Shown here: piece after piece, positions 35,125 through 45,817 of the stretch
Position numbering within the stretch: position 1 is the stretch's first letter
Layout: the number at the start of each line of letters is the position of its first letter
Assembly (NCBI GenBank): GCA_001949185.1
Contig: BDGG01000005.1
Location: 1,601,249-1,665,248, forward strand
Source of the DNA: Ramazzottius varieornatus
Lineage: Eukaryota; Tardigrada; Eutardigrada; Parachela; Ramazzottiidae
Direction of reading: 5' to 3'
DNA length: 64,000 nucleotides
Notes under the pieces: model-generated
What the model was told of the DNA's origin: nothing
The model's database searches: none
What the model saw: only the letters and a program-made list of their open reading frames with translations
Position numbers and translations under genes: made by a program

Positions 35125-37511
35125 TTACAGTCTCTGAGGTTTCTTTGGATCTTGCTGTGCCGGTTTGCGAGGGTGTCCGTATCGGGCTCGTGAGCGCACC
35201 AAAGGACCATTAAAACGGTCGTAGTTTCTGATCCTTTCCATTTCCTCCAGAAGTTGCTTTCGTTTCTTCTCCCGATACCAGACAGGTCTTCCCGGGCTCG
35301 TCTTCTTCACCCACACTGAGTCCACCACAACGTAATTCTAAATTAGCAAAATACACAACTTCCTCGTACCGGTCAATCTCCCGCTTTATGACGACAGATC
35401 CCTCACCTTGTCGTCGGAGACTTGTTCGAACTGCAGATGTGTTCGATTGTGAACGGTCATTCGCGTGAATCCATAGTCCGTTGTATGGAAAGCGCTGAAG
35501 TCGTAAGGATGCGGATTGAAACGCGTATGGTTCTCTTGACAGCCCTGCAACGAGAAAGCGGTCCACTTCACCGTCGGAAACATGGTTTTTACCATAATAC
35601 TAATTAGAGAATTTCCGATCCAGCTTACCGCAGAGCCCGTGATTATGTGCACTATCCCTTCAGGATCGGTATAAGGCTCGCTGGCGGAACCGTTCAGAAC
35701 TTTCAGATCGTAGACTGGCCACGTCCTTTCATATGAATGCTCGTGAGCCCAAATGCCGACGTCGACGCCAGACTCATACAGCAAGTCTTCGATACCGGGA
35801 ATCATAAGAAGTGGAATGCCTTTCCGGAACTACAGCAGATCGACACCACAGATTAACATAAAATCGAAAGTCTCGAACGCTATGAGTACAGAGTACTACG
35901 TCCGCTCTAGGACCTGCTACGGTTTCGGAGGCGATCTGCTGGACATACGATATTTCCTTTTGGATTGCAGTCCACGATGTCTGGATTACTGCAGTACAAT
36001 GGTCGATGCCCGGCCACGAAGATCCAAGCATTGCTGTCTTTGGCGGCAGCCTTCTGCGAATCCACAGCACAAACATGCGTGGACCATCTTATCGAACCCT
36101 GCTTCATAAGTTACCGTAATGGCGTACCTGGAGATCGTTGCCCAACCAGTAAAATTGATTGTAGATTTGCTGGACTCCATAGCGCAAGAAGAAGTAGAAC
36201 TCCGTCGAAATCACGGTTATGTGTAGCGGACCGACATCGATACTGCAACAGTAACTCGATAGTCATAATTAGCCGCCACCTCGGTCTGCTCGGGCGGTAT
36301 AACTTGAAGAATCTTCATCGAAGTTTGATGTATGTCGGACTTACCTGTAAAACATACCTTCGGAATCTCCAGGACATGTAAAGCGATTCTTGTAGTGCGA
36401 GAAGTTACTGCGAAAATTGCAAAACACGCTGTAAGTGTTATTCATCTGATAAAGAGCACACTCGAGAAGGAACACCGAAGCACAGCTTACAATTTTTCCT
36501 CGTGGTTCCCCACGACAGTCATGTAGGGTATGTTGGCAGCCAGCGGTTCCAGATTGCGGAGAAACTCGTCTCCCACATCGCCATTTCTCTGCACAGAGAA
36601 TAATGGACAATCTTAACTTGAGCGATTACGTTTTACAGTCGGCTCAATATGCTTACAGTCGGAAGATCGTAGGCGAAGTCCCCTAAAGAAACGAGAGCGA
36701 GTATGCGTAGGGTTCGAAATGTTGGATTAGACGTGATCAAGCCAAGTCTTCTATACCGACGTGAAGAACCAAGTCGTAGCGATCTTCAAGGACCTCCTTG
36801 GTCATCTGCTGCAGCGACCTCGCATTTACAGCTCCCATATCTCCGTATACTAACAGTCGCGGACTCCAGTCTGATCCATTTCGAATGCTGCGGAACGAGT
36901 AAACGTCGCTCCAACCAGCATCACTTCCGACCTGGTAATCTACATAAGAGGAAAAGGTTCGGTTTGCCTTGTGGCTCCCGGACGAAATAATTTCCTACTG
37001 TGCGAGTACACAGAAATACGGTATAGAAACACCTACAGTATCGGTTTCCCGGCTGCAGATACTGCATGGTCGCTCGATGGATGTATCGGACCTTATGAGC
37101 AACAGCGCCATCAACGAACGTGGTGGACTCTCCGGAGATATTGCTGGTCAAGGTCTTGTTGTCCATGCCGAATCTGACGCTGGACACTGCTGACGCTCTA
37201 GGTGTCGCCCATGTGACGTACATCTCCGTCGGATTGCCTATTGGAATTCAAACAAGGAAAGCTCGTTAATCGGTCACAGCGGTTATCTCTGGAGTACAGT
37301 GCACTACCAGACAATGCAATTTCGAACACGTACGCAGTACACTACGGCTGACCAAGACAGTATACTTTGGCGTAAAGATCTTACCTGACCAAGAAAGGTG
37401 AATCTGTTCCGGTGCATTTTCTTCTGGGTTAGTCTTTAGCAGTATTGCCGAAGAATACGGTACGCACAAGAGTACCACTGAGCATACGCTCCATCGCCAG
37501 TTCACCCTCAT
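35125..37511 (-). CDS. ACP7: Secreted purple acid phosphatase (ACP7-like)
   Basis: This binuclear-metal (Fe/Zn) phosphoesterase family acts outside the cell or in lysosomes. The start at 37511 gives MRVNWRWSVCSVVLLCVPYS, a clear signal peptide. A fibronectin-like N-domain follows (PEQIHLSWSG, PTEMYVTWATPRASAVSSVR). Metal ligands of the phosphatase domain are visible in order: Asp in VYGDMGAVNARS, Asp and Tyr in LHVGDFAYDLP, Asn-His in VVGNHE, and the C-terminal His pair in VGIWAHEHSYERTWPVYD. Exon RNGDVGDEFLRNLEPLAANI precedes the NHE motif. The C-terminal segment NPHPYDFSAFHTTDYGFTRM is typical of ACP7. It ends in a basic tail (KPAQQDPKKPQRL) at 35125. All ligands are present. About nine introns. 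Confidence 0.92.
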
Positions 37512-38220
37512 TGCGCGCGATCTGTCGAGTAAGCCGTCACACAAAGGAACGATATGGCAGAAAGTTCAGCAATTTGTATAACACACAGTGGTCCAGGTAG
37601 TTACAAACTAAAACAATATCAAAGGGTGAGTAGCATTCTGAACGGTCGAACTCGGGCAGAGTGAAAAAATTAATCAAAACACCAAAGACGCTTACCGCAC
37701 AGACTCCAGCGTAGTCGACGTTACACGATGCTCGAACTTGCGAAGACAGTGGAGAAAGAGAAGATGGTAATCTTCCAGCACACCGCGCTAGTGATTACTT
37801 TTGGGCGTGCCCTTCCTCGTGACTCGACAGCGTAGATCTTATTTACAGAACCAGAGCGGAGATTCTCTCTGCGAGAAAGCCTCGGAAAGTTTGAAGAAGA
37901 CAGTTCTTCAGCTCGTTCAGTTACGGAATCTGAAGGAAATGGGCAACCCACAATGGAATTTACATCGGAGTTTTATCGAATTTGGACTCTTCGACTTTGT
38001 CCAGACGTCAGACAGCAATCAAGAGTAAAGCATCGAACACAATCAACCGTACAAATGACAGATCCGCTTGATTGTTGATTGGTCGGTACAGTCTTCTAGA
38101 AACGACAAAGAATTTGCACGATGTCGCACGATGACGATGTCATCCCGCACTGATCGTCGGACATGAAAATCCCGAAAGATGGAGGAAAAGAAATTACCCA
38201 GCTACCTAGATTAGCCTGCT
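37512..38220. other. Intergenic, no gene seen
   Basis: About 0.7 kb between the phosphatase start and the SEM1 stop. Open frames up to 75 codons occur on both strands (for example 37801-38028) but none resembles a known protein or shows splice support. The phosphatase promoter is expected near 37512. Confidence 0.4.
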
Positions 38221-38550
38221 TTAGTGCGTCATCGGAACAGGTCCTTTGGCCGAGTTGGCAGGATGCGAGGCTTTGATCTTTTCCAGTTCCGCTTTCAACT
38301 TCTTGCTAAATTCGTCGTCGAGTTCATCATCGTCCCAGTTCTCCGACCAGGCCGCAGCTTTTTCGTCCTCCCTGCCTTCATCTTGCTTGGTCCAGTCTTC
38401 AACAGGGAATTCTTCAAAGTCATCATCGTCGTCCAGGAAGAGCATCTCCGCGATGCGAGTGCGTTTAGCTGGCTCAGCCTTGGCGTTGTCTCCTCCGGCG
38501 TCCTTCGATCCGTCTTTGTCGCCCTTGGCGTCCTTAGCATTGGAATCCAT
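38221..38550 (-). CDS. SEM1: 26S proteasome lid subunit SEM1/DSS1
   Basis: SEM1 is a tiny, disordered, acidic protein that holds the proteasome lid together and also serves BRCA2 and TREX-2 complexes. The single exon encodes 109 residues from ATG at 38550 to stop at 38221-38223. Residues about 40-85 carry the conserved acidic core FEEFPVEDWTKQDE and then WSENWDDDELDDEFSKKLKA, which fix the identity. The conserved Trp residues in VEDW and ENWDDD are present. The protein is longer than usual (about 70 to 90) because of a lysine/aspartate-rich N-terminal extension (DSNAKDAKGDKDGSKDAGGD) and a short C-terminal tail. A palindrome with two N bases lies 150 bases upstream, in the likely promoter. 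Confidence 0.93.
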   Translation of the reverse strand: MDSNAKDAKGDKDGSKDAGGDNAKAEPAKRTRIAEMLFLDDDDDFEEFPVEDWTKQDEGREDEKAAAWSENWDDDELDDEFSKKLKAELEKIKASHPANSAKGPVPMTH

Positions 38551-38702
38551 GATATCAAGAGGTTCAATAAAGCAACAGGTTAAAAAAATTGACTGGAGAA
38601 GAACTCTGGAGTCTGGACCAAGAATCCGCAGTCTCCGGACAGAAATTATATACAATAAAAATACAAGTAATTTTGGTTTTTGAGAAACGAAAACAGGTTT
38701 GA

Positions 38703-38804
38703 CCTCATGAGCACTGACGAGCTNCGCATAGGGAACTCGAATCACCGGAAAAAAAGGTCGGTNGAATAAAGGCAGGTAGAAATAGCTCGTCAGTGTCCAT
38801 GAGG
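38703..38804. repeat. Inverted repeat enclosing two N bases
   Basis: CCTCATGAGCACTGACGAGCT (38703-38723) pairs with AGCTCGTCAGTGTCCATGAGG (38784-38804), with two mismatches. Ambiguous bases at 38724 and 38763 fall in the loop, one directly at the foot of the arm. Confidence 0.85.
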
Positions 38805-39046
38805 CTCCATCAGTACCATCACTCGGGGCACCCCGGGTGACTACCCCGAGAGCGTGAATGTTACTCCTCGGTAAAAATTTCTCAGTTTTATTCCGTTTTA
38901 TGTCTACCCAGAATCCTCTCTCCACCGTGGCACTGTTCACTGTTCAGTTCCGTTTGCACCATCAACGTACGGATTGGGAGCGTCGAATCTCCAGAGTTTC
39001 CGTTTTCACTGTTGAGCGCTGCTGTTTGTCCATCCAGCGCTGAGCT

Positions 39047-39612
39047 ATGCCGACGTACGAGGTTGTGCTCCTGACGAAGCAATGTCGGCGACCCGAAGCG
39101 AGGGTTATTATAAGGAGGATATCTGATCTGTTATGGAGTAAGAAAGGATTGATCCGGGATATTGAATTCATGGGAGATTTGAAGACACCTGTCAGAATAC
39201 ACGCGCACGGTTAGTATTTAGCTGCCCCTTATTATTTTGTTGCTCGTTCTAACATTTTCCTCTCTGTACAGGTAGTTATCACTGGAATGCTTTGTACTGG
39301 TTATTGTCATTCGACATGCCGGTAAATTTAATGAGAGAACTGCCTGAAGAGTTCAAAAGAGACGTTGACGTCTTGAAGTTTACGCTGACTCGAAAGAAGA
39401 ACGAGGAAACAATAGTACAGGTATAACTTCCGGTCACACCCCATCAATGGTTCGCATTTCGTTTCTTCCATTCGCGGTTAATGCATTGTATTGAATTTTT
39501 GCAGAAAGTGGAATGTCTATTGGAAGAAGAAAGCCTGCCTCCAGCTCACCGTCAGGACGTGGCAGACCTGATAAAATATGGCAAACGCCCAGTTCCTTCT
39601 CGACAGCTGTAA
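39047..39612 (+). CDS. MRPS6: Mitochondrial small ribosomal subunit protein bS6m
   Basis: This protein binds 12S rRNA in the mitochondrial small subunit. Three exons join in phase. Exon 1 (39047 to about 39213) reads MPTYEVVLLTKQCRRPEARV then WSKKGLIRDIEFMGDLKTPV, the S6 beta-alpha-beta start. Exon 2 is SYHWNALYWLLSFDMPVNLM with KRDVDVLKFTLTRKK, matching the conserved DIDVIR-type strand. Exon 3 is KVECLLEEESLPPAHRQDVA and ends KRPVPSRQL. Total about 139 residues, near the usual 125. The stop overlaps a donor-like CTGTAAGT, so an extra 3' exon cannot be excluded. AATAAA occurs at 39734. No separate targeting peptide is seen, as is normal for S6. Confidence 0.88.
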
Positions 39613-40090
39613 GTTTTGTGCTCTTTGTTCCTTTTTATTTCGCGGAGGCGAGCTAGGAGTGAAACTTTTACCATGTACAGTCTATTTAGTTTTACCTGCT
39701 ATCTCTCTGTTAGAAGTTGTTGGTCTAGCATACAATAAACATGCGGGAAAACTGCACCTCAAGTCACTTCCGGTTCGGGGAAGTGAAGAAATGGTGCTGT
39801 CAGATCTACTCTGGCTAATGGCGACTACTCACACTGAGTCGCGAACTTTCATTATCATGGTCTTGATTTCGACGGAGCAGAACCTCTCAAGTTAAAACTT
39901 CGTTCTACAAAAGAATCTAGCACCACGCTTACGAAATACATACAGCGTATGGCCACGATGGCCACGAGAACGAGGAATGCGCTGACGGCCGTTTTGTCAG
40001 AGTTCCGAAGCAAAGCCCGACTTCACAACTCGCGATAAAAACTGTGCAGGAAGAAAGCAAGTAAGCGGGTTGCAGACAATAACATCACAG

Positions 40091-41576
40091 CTAATAATCA
40101 TTCTTCTTTGCATTCTCCACCACGATCTGGTAAGGAGTTCGACTCAGGAAGGAAACCGTATCTCCAATCGGCGTCAAGTTTTCCAGGTCCGCTCCCCAAT
40201 CATCTCCATCGATGCCTGGAAACATCTCATCGTTTAGCCATGATCTCTCAACGACCATACAGTGGCATGGTATGTAATCTACCTACTTTCTCCCGGCATC
40301 AGCGGAGGAACTTTCAGCAAGTTTGTTTTCGCATCGACGATGAAGTCATTTTCCCTTGCGCCTAAAAGACGTCTGTCACGTGAAGAATTTCGCGTTGCGC
40401 GAAATCAATACCAATAAAAGAAGCGGAAACCTACAGGAAGCGGCAGCTGGTTGATCATTGCTGTGCCCAGTCAGATCCGCGAAGCGTTGAAGAGTAATGA
40501 TGTCGTACACCTGGCGGATATGTTCCACAGCCAGAAGTTTCATACGCTCTGCAAAGATGAGGCGAGAGACAACTCCCCTGTCCAGAGCTACACACATTAC
40601 AGACACCTGCCCAGTGTAGTGCTTACTGTTTAGGGGAACGGTATACGGAACCAAAGATTCCGGCCAGACAATAGCCTTCCAAGCTGAGTGGACCTTGGAG
40701 AAGGACTTCTCGTGGAGAAACTCAGCGGTCTTGGCAATGCCTAGTAGCAGAGCGTTTCCCTGCAAGGATATAAGGTGAATAGAATACGAGAGACGAGACT
40801 ACTGCAATCATAACGGTAAATATTTTACATACACAGACCTTGTACTCGTCTGGCAGACGCATCTGAATGTATGCGACTTCAATCCTGCAAAAACGGCACA
40901 GGGTATTGCTATGGCTTCGTACTGCAGGCGGCACTTCGGAGTTCGCACTCTAGAAGAAAAATGGCTGCTCACGGTCTTCGCTCGACAATACTGGTCAGCA
41001 TTAGTTGTGCATAATCGTCCGCAGACAGCTTCTGCAATGCAGCGATATAATTAGAGTACAGTACTGACAAACCACAAATCGGCAGACAGAAGTGCTTACA
41101 ATGTTCTGGCTTCTCTCGGCACGCTCCAGGTGGTCCGGGAGTGAGTTTCCTGGTGCCTCCATAGCCACTGACAGGGCAAAGTCGGCCAGACGAATCCTAA
41201 GCCCCGCACATTCCAGAACAAGTGTTGGGGTCCGAGGGCTCCGGATTAGTTCAGCTGTAATAAACACGCATGCCAACACGGAACGGACGGCCCTTTGAGA
41301 ATTGAGATGGAAGCAACTATATGGTATATACTGCGGTATGAGTACGTACGTGTACATGAACGTTCGCCCGGCGAAGGAAGCAGCTGTGGTCAGAACCTAC
41401 GCGCGTCGACGATCGGATGAAAGATGGCCACGGAATCCGCTTTTCGGATGCGATATAGGGATCTATCACTTTACGAACCCAAACTCCCTCAAGATCGCTG
41501 CACGAAGTTTCCTCGAACCCTGCTCGAATTTTATCAGCAGAAAAACGATAACAATCGCTATCATCAGTGACGCCAT
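40091..41576 (-). CDS. Unrecognised protein with N-terminal membrane anchor
   Basis: I do not recognise this family. The proposed start (ATG at 41576) gives MASLMIAIVIVFLLIKF, a signal-anchor helix, then EQGSRKLRAAILREFGF. Its junction to the next exon (41110-41250, ELIRSPRTPTLVLECAGLRI) is not in phase by the obvious donor, so exon 1 is less certain. The remaining exons splice cleanly: KLSADDYAQLMLTSIVERRP, IEVAYIQMRLPDEYK, then a long exon (40425-40758) with ALLLGIAKTAEFLHEKSFSK and MCVALDRGVVSRLIFAERMK. The last exon ends PYQIVVENAKKNDY at 40091. Consistent intron phases and absence of stops support a real gene. It reads as an alpha-helical soluble domain behind a membrane anchor. A highly diverged known family is possible. 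Confidence 0.62.
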
Positions 41577-41980
41577 AACTAAAGGAGTACGAGCCTACGA
41601 TTGAGTGAACCTACGATTGATTGGATGATTACACGGTTTTTGTTTCATGAGATTTGAAGCGGAATCGCAGTCTCATGGTTGAACTTCATGATCAGTTTTC
41701 AGTTTTTCATCTAATCGACTTTCAGCTAAGTTAAGTGATCCGTTACTTCCGTCTCAACTCTCAAGGAATTTTGACTTGCTGGAGCTCCTTCGTAAGGTGC
41801 TCCTTGAACTTCAACAGCAGTTTCGTCACAGGTGAAAGATCTCTTCTTCGTATTCCCGACTGGACGCATCAGGCAGAAATAGTCACCTGACGCACGAGGA
41901 GGGATGATGTGATAAGGACTTATTTGAACCTCTTGTCAAAGTCGCTAATAAGGCGTTCTACCGTTGTCCCTTCAGCTGCA

Positions 41981-42677
41981 ATGTCGTCGTCGAACGGCTC
42001 GTGCTTGTTTTGTAAGATATCCGATGGTAAAGACGACAAGACCGTTCTTCTTCGAGATGTAAGTACATCCACTGTTTGGGCTCGGATGTCGTGAACGATG
42101 TAACACTGTGGTTCTTAATTACAGTAGTTAGTAACATTCCGTGGTTATGTGTGCAGGACGATGGAATCGTGGTCTTTCGGGATATCCATCCCGCGACTAC
42201 TCATCACTACCTGGTGGTCCCGAAGCGGCATGTGCGGAACGTGAACGAGCTTGTTCCTGATGACGCGGAACTGATGGAAAGGCTTGTCGCCGCGGGAAAG
42301 CAAGTTTTGGGCGAGCAGGGCGTGAAAGACTACGACGACGTTCGGTATGGCAATGATCCACCCTGCAAATCTATGTGACCACGTATATTATTCGTTCGTA
42401 AGGTGGTCTGTTGTCGTTTTTTCCAGGATGGGCTATCATCTGCCACCGTTTAACGGTATCCACCACCTGCACCTGCATGTTCTCCACCCTGTCTCCCAAA
42501 TGGGCTTCCTGTCGCGACTGTACTTCCGGCCAGATTCCTGGTGGTTCACTACCGTAAGATCTTACAATCGCGCTCTCTGGGTAACTGAACCTTCCTAATA
42601 TTGATCTGGCTGGTATCTTTTAGAGCGACTCTGCTCTCAAGAAACTCGAAAAGAAGAACCACAAAGACAACGAATGA
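41981..42677 (+). CDS. HINT3: Histidine triad nucleotide-binding protein 3
   Basis: HINT3 is an HIT-family hydrolase acting on adenylated lysine and related phosphoramidates. The ATG at 41981 opens MSSSNGSCLFCKISDGKDD, and no upstream in-frame ATG precedes the stop. Exon 2 (about 42157-42343) reads DDGIVVFRDIHPATTHHYLV and VPKRHVRNVNELVPDDAELM. Exon 3 (about 42426-42553) gives MGYHLPPFNGIHHLHLHVLH, with the catalytic triad as HLHLHVL, then PVSQMGFLSRLYFRPDSWWF, which is specific to the HINT3 branch. The last exon ends LKKLEKKNHKDNE at 42677. All histidines are present, so the enzyme should be active. Confidence 0.93.
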
Positions 42678-43332
42678 TGTTGGAGGGATCAAACTGAAGA
42701 AACGGAAGTCTTTGGCACTTACCGCGTAGCCCGCCTTTAGTATGGACCGGTATTGTCGATTTCAAAATTCGTGATTTGATTGTCTACGTCCCGGTGCTTG
42801 TACTGTCTCCGACTTTCATGGTGCCTTGTCAATTTGCCTCATCATTCGTCTTCTAAATTAAACATGTTGCTTTTTGACAAGAAACTGTTTCAAAGGTGTT
42901 CATTGCACCTCGTGACTCCATGGCAGCAATCGGGTTCTTTGTTTTTACATGTCGGCTGCCGCACTTTCCCGATCGGAACGTTGTCATCTTTTGGAAAACT
43001 GTCTGTTTCCTGTTTTCACTGTTCTTGATCTGTAATATTTTATGGATTATTGTGCTGAAATCATTCATGCGCCACCATGAAAACAAACTATGGGCAAATG
43101 ATTGACCTATTGCCCGCTGAACGTGTATTCCCGACTCCAGTATCCAAGCAACCTTGGGAGGATGCTTCCGGTTATTGTGTATTCGTGGCCGTCGTACTTA
43201 CTTCTTGCTTTGTGCTACATACAACCCGAATCCGTCAAAGGTACTCGTACTTTATATTAACAAAAAAATCAACAAGAACGTACGTTAAAAATTGAACTAA
43301 ATTCGAGCTCCCATCACGCTTTTCTTCTCTAG
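42678..43332. other. Intergenic, no gene seen
   Basis: Only short open frames without family resemblance. The last 60 bases end in a pyrimidine-rich acceptor (CTTTTCTTCTCTAG) leading into the eroded frame that follows. Confidence 0.4.
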
Positions 43333-44005
43333 CCCAATCTCAAGATATCGCTTACAATAACTCAAAGTGTCACCGTCACTTATACAGGAGGGCCGGTTAA
43401 CATCCGCCAAACCGATCGAACGCAAGTCTCGAATAATGGAACGAATCAGGTCCAGATTGTTGATGGGACCAACTAACAGAGTGTGGTTATAAACGTGCCA
43501 GGATACGCACCAAACGGCCCGGGAAGGCCAGGCGATGGAACAGATCCAAATGGAAATATCGGAGCGGCCACCGGCGGACCACCGGAAACGACCACGAAGA
43601 AGAAAAAATCTGCAGGACCCGTTGTCGGCGGTGTCTTTGGTGGCCTGTCCGGACTAGGGATGATAGGTTCCGGTGTCTATTACTTTCTGAAGTGGAGAGC
43701 GAAGAAGGGCTTTACGAAGAAGGCGAAGAACATGGAGAAGACCTTCGTAGCAGGATCAAGAGGCGAGCGTCGAACCGGAAGACGTTTATGCCGTATTGAA
43801 TGCGCAGACACCGTTTTCTTCGCTTTCTGTGACGATCGTTAATTACCTTAACATTAGAAAGAACATGGAGGAACTCCAGAATTCTGATTGTCATCCTGAC
43901 TTCCTGTTACTAATGTGGCGCCGTCTGGCTTGGGTCGGGTACGTAATGATCCACCTGGGTCCACAACTCAGGGGGTTATCTACGTATACGGACGGTATAC
44001 ACTGA
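43333..44005 (+). pseudogene. Eroded single-pass membrane protein
   Basis: After an acceptor at 43332 one frame reads LTITQSVTVTYTGGPVNIRQ, then TQVSNNGTNQVQIVDGTN. A single TAA (about 43474) interrupts it, and the same frame continues SVVINVPGYAPNGPGRPGDG. Next come a Thr/Lys stretch and a membrane helix (VVGGVFGGLSGLGMIGSGVY), followed by a basic KWRAKKGFTKKAKN stop-transfer signal. Near 43750 the likely frame shifts to one reading EASVEPEDVYAVLNAQTPFS, open to 44005. One stop plus one shift suggest a decayed gene with an extracellular Asn/Gly-rich part. An intron hiding the TAA (branch-like AACTAACAG) is an alternative. Family unknown. Confidence 0.5.
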
Positions 44006-44489
44006 TTGCTTGTTTGATGCGCCATTCCATTGAATCAGACAGCACTGTAGTGCTGCTGAACCGCGCGTTGCCGGGACCAGAAACGCATAATTAAGCTCTT
44101 GATTGTGTACGTCAAAGGCGATAGTAGGCTGGGACCAGTGCATAGCCAGTTGCACAGGGAATCCATGCCGTCATTCCAAGACGTGCGAAACAAAAAGCAA
44201 GCAATGCAAGACTCGTTCTGAATACTTCTGTATCCAGTGTCAGCGCCTTGGCGTGTGGGACAGCCTATATCATGATAAAGCGAAGTTTATGGTAACCTGG
44301 TCTCAGATAGACGCGCGGTTCAGCAGCACTACAGTGTCGGACAGTAATTCAGACTTGTTGTTTTGAATGATTTTTGCTCGACATTCCATGCCATTCGTAT
44401 GTATGCCACTCGTAGCAAGAGATTTGTTCTGTTTCAGTCCGTCCGGATGAATGAGGTGATCTTCCCTGAATCTAAATGAATATCTTCAG
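44006..44489. other. Spacer, no gene seen
   Basis: No protein family is recognised. A Cys-containing open frame (44103-44366) lacks support from splice sites or resemblance. Confidence 0.35.
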
Positions 44490-45124
44490 GTCCCAAGGTA
44501 AGCTACGCTTGGATCTTAAGGAAGGAGAAAGCTCCGTTCGCTCCAGCAAGCTTGAACGAGCGCAAAGCACACCGGAGCTGCCAGCAGAGAGCTAGACCAT
44601 CAACCTGGAACCAGAAGTAAAGCCACCAACCCCGGTTACTCCGTCCGTGGACCAGGATGACATCGTATACGAAAAGAAGCTTCGGCCGCCATCTACACCA
44701 GCTCATATTGACGAGTTTTCCAAAGCGAAGAAGCGCCCAGTCGTCGTGGCCACCATAAAGCAGTCCATCGTTCTTCCCACCAATCGCCCACAGTTTGGCG
44801 TTGCTGAAGATCTGCAGTCACTACTTCACTGCACACGGAACGTACAGGATATCAACCAACTGCAGCCTGCGCTCAGCCAGGAAGTTCGACCGGACACCTA
44901 CATTCCCAGATTTCGACTGTTGATTCAGGTGGAAGAGTACGAGGAGATGATTAACAGGAAACCAGTCATCCGCAACATCGTGCTGGGTGGCAGTCCTGCT
45001 GGGTCTGGCAGGAGGGATTTCATCGTACACTGTGATGCAAGAGACTTCCGTCATGGTCAGAAGTTCTTCTTTAGAGCAGCACTCTCCCCTCGAAAGGTTT
45101 ACGAAGGCAAAGTGATTAGTACAG
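44490..45124 (+). pseudogene. Eroded exon set, possibly N-terminal part of an RNA helicase
   Basis: From an acceptor at 44489 a frame reads GKLRLDLKEGESSVRSSKLE, meets a single TAG near 44595, and continues open for about 525 bases to a donor at 45124. It includes YEKKLRPPSTPAHIDEFSKA, LPTNRPQFGVAEDLQSLLHC and FRLLIQVEEYEEMINRKPVI. The last stretch, with a strand-rich DFIVHCDARDFRHGQKFFFR, resembles the domain before the helicase core in MOV10-type proteins, but only weakly. A matching helicase C-terminal piece lies at 53.8-54.8 kb. The link is inference. Without the TAG it would look like an ordinary exon. Confidence 0.4.
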
Positions 45125-45259
45125 GTAAGGCAACCAAAATCTTGGACTGTGTTATTATCTATATGCTTGTCGGGCTGAATAGCGCCCCGTGACGTAATGA
45201 AACCTTTGTTGTTTCTGGCTTTGTTATGGTGAGCCGGGCGATTCAAAAGTCCACAGTAC

Positions 45260-45425
45260 TTTTACCGCGCACGTACCCGCGGATAAAGTCAGTTTATCGG
45301 ATGCGCGGAGAAACTAGTTTCTCCGCGCGTACACCCGCGGTGAAGCTCTTGTCATAGTCCGCGCGTGGATGCGCGGAAAAAGCATTTTACCGCGCACGGA
45401 GTTTCTCCGCGCATGCACCCGCGGC
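45260..45425. repeat. GC-rich CCGCGCA / TGCGCGG repeat cluster
   Basis: The motif CCGCGCRYRYACCCGCGG recurs three times (near 45268, 45323 and 45406) with complements such as GATGCGCGG and GGATGCGCGG between. Local GC is far above the surroundings. The pieces can pair with each other in several ways. Confidence 0.7.
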
Positions 45426-45817
45426 TTGGTCTACTATGCCATTCCGCCATTTGCCATATTCCATTTCGAAAAATTTCCATTGGTCCATTTTAGCCGCACC
45501 AAGCTGACCAAAATGGTTCAGGCAGCTCGGAACTGAGCTGTGAGCTTGACGCTTGCAAGTGTGAGTCACTGCGAAAGAGAAACATTATGTAACATCGACA
45601 AGCAATAAACTAATCAAACGGCAACACAGACAATAGCTTTGAAAACGACGAAAGGGTTATCTTGTGAAACTTGCGTGGTCTCCTGAATTTTCTATCCAAT
45701 ACCCCAGCTTCTTCTTATCCCAAGCCTACTGCGACTACAGCGTGGAAGCGCGAATCAGGTAGGCCTCGTCTGGATTATTTGCTTGCGGTGTGGTGGCAAG
45801 ATCTGACACTGCTGCAG
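45426..45817. other. Upstream of the chromo-barrel gene
   Basis: An open frame runs from 45671 into the gene without an ATG, so some of this may be 5' UTR. No other feature is recognised. Confidence 0.35.

Noticed and set aside
37721-38028. Small frames on both strands between the phosphatase and SEM1
   Set aside because: No family resemblance and no consistent splice sites; kept only as spacer.
44103-44366. Cys-rich small frame resembling a secreted peptide
   Set aside because: No signal peptide or ATG with support, and it lies within the decayed island.
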